The notes under the pieces were generated by a model that was not told the origin of the DNA, did not search any database, and saw nothing but the letters and a program-made list of their open reading frames with translations. Below, one piece after another: positions 63,600-64,000 of a stretch of 64,000 bases of DNA (positions are counted from its first letter, which is position 1; each line of letters begins with the position of its first letter). A program made the position numbers and the translations under genes. This DNA is from Sphingobium yanoikuyae (GTDB lineage: Bacteria; Pseudomonadota; Alphaproteobacteria; Sphingomonadales; Sphingomonadaceae): NCBI RefSeq assembly GCF_034424525.1, contig NZ_CP139979.1, forward strand, positions 3,001,001-3,065,000. The letters run 5' to 3'.

Positions 63600-64000
63600 A
63601 TGGAATATCGCACGCTCGGTCGCACCGACCTCTGGGTCAGCCTGATCTGCCTTGGCACCATGACCTGGGGATCGCAGAACAGCGAAGCCGAAGCGCACGC
63701 CCAGCTCGACTATGCGGTCGGCCAGGGCGTCAATTTCATCGACACCGCCGAAATGTTTCCGGTCACCCCGGTCAGCCGCGAGACCCAGGGCCTGACCGAA
63801 GCCTATATCGGCAGCTGGATCGCCGGGCGAAAGAAGCGCGACGACATCATCCTGGCGACCAAGGTGGCCGGCCCCGCGCGCGATCCCTCGCGCGGCATCC
63901 GCACCGCGGACCGGCTCGATCGCCGGAACATCGAACAGGCAATCGACCACAGCCTGCGCCGGTTGCAGACCGACTATATCGATCTGTATCAGGTCCACTG
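63600..64000 (+). CDS. Aldo/keto reductase, Tas-like (3' end beyond window)
   Basis: N-terminal 133 residues: MEYRTLGRTDLWVSLICLGTMTWGSQNSEAEAHAQLDYAVGQGVNFIDTAEMFPVTP, then LTEAYIGSWIAGRKKRDDIILATKVAGPARDPSRGIRTADRLDRRNIEQAIDHSLRRLQTDYIDLYQVH. Very similar in pattern to E. coli Tas. The catalytic Lys (ATKV) and His (YQVH) positions are present, and the Asp (FIDTAE). The catalytic Tyr position (EMYP in Tas) reads Phe here. ATG at 63600 with GAAAGGG upstream. Confidence 0.9.
   Translation, partial: MEYRTLGRTDLWVSLICLGTMTWGSQNSEAEAHAQLDYAVGQGVNFIDTAEMFPVTPVSRETQGLTEAYIGSWIAGRKKRDDIILATKVAGPARDPSRGIRTADRLDRRNIEQAIDHSLRRLQTDYIDLYQVH

Overview
The window comes from a high-GC alphaproteobacterium, most likely a sphingomonad (Sphingobium/Sphingomonas type). 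The evidence is a CcrM-type GANTC methyltransferase gene, two TonB-dependent receptors, HxlR/VOC clusters, a TPR-sulfotransferase divergent from a TonB receptor, a folP with a long N-terminal extension, and several copies of a G+C-rich two-armed palindromic repeat between genes. It reads as ordinary chromosome. I saw no tRNA, rRNA, phage, integrase, transposase or CRISPR.

Layout. 1-953: end of a Tad pilus locus (tadC). 1.1-5.3 kb: a DUF2147 protein, an ArsR regulator, ccrM with a dense GANTC cluster upstream, folP and an Asp/Glu racemase. 5.4-8.9 kb: split-subunit transhydrogenase operon (pntAA, DUF559 protein, pntAB, pntB) behind a tiny cytochrome-oxidase-subunit-IV-like protein. 9-15.2 kb: an orphan NtrC-type regulator, a lipoprotein, a GNAT protein, a TPR protein, an RsmB-like RNA methyltransferase and guaB. 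15.5-26.6 kb: oleate hydratase, a multi-span membrane protein, ftsH, tilS, cpoB-like, rodZ-like and ptsP. 26.8-29.3 kb: two tandem aminotransferases with twin-arginine leaders, followed by a MITE-like palindrome. 29.5-35.5 kb: a TonB receptor with its EF-hand partner, a BA14K-like protein and an oligogalacturonate-lyase-family protein. 36-42.1 kb: two HxlR-controlled units (VOC/DUF1428/SRPBCC operon; SDR) flanking a SugE/Gdx exporter. 42.1-49.6 kb: two paralogous unknown lipoproteins, a nitronate-monooxygenase-like enzyme, lysC, ubiG, a secreted TonB-C-like protein, a DUF1801 protein and a small c-type cytochrome. 49.6-54.7 kb: a second TonB receptor and the divergent TPR-sulfotransferase. 54.8-61.9 kb: a TctDE-like two-component pair divergent from a solute-binding protein, porin, CitMHS carrier and AbrB-family membrane protein, which together look like a carboxylate sensing and uptake unit. 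62-64 kb: TerC, DedA and the start of a Tas-like aldo/keto reductase.

The most system-like parts are the carboxylate cluster (54.8-61.9 kb), where a lone binding protein has no ABC permease; the TonB receptor/EF-hand pair, which shares Gly/Pro-rich low complexity; the tandem apparently exported aminotransferases; and the ccrM upstream region with eight GANTC sites in about 200 bp. All functional statements come from motif recognition by eye, and no database search was run.
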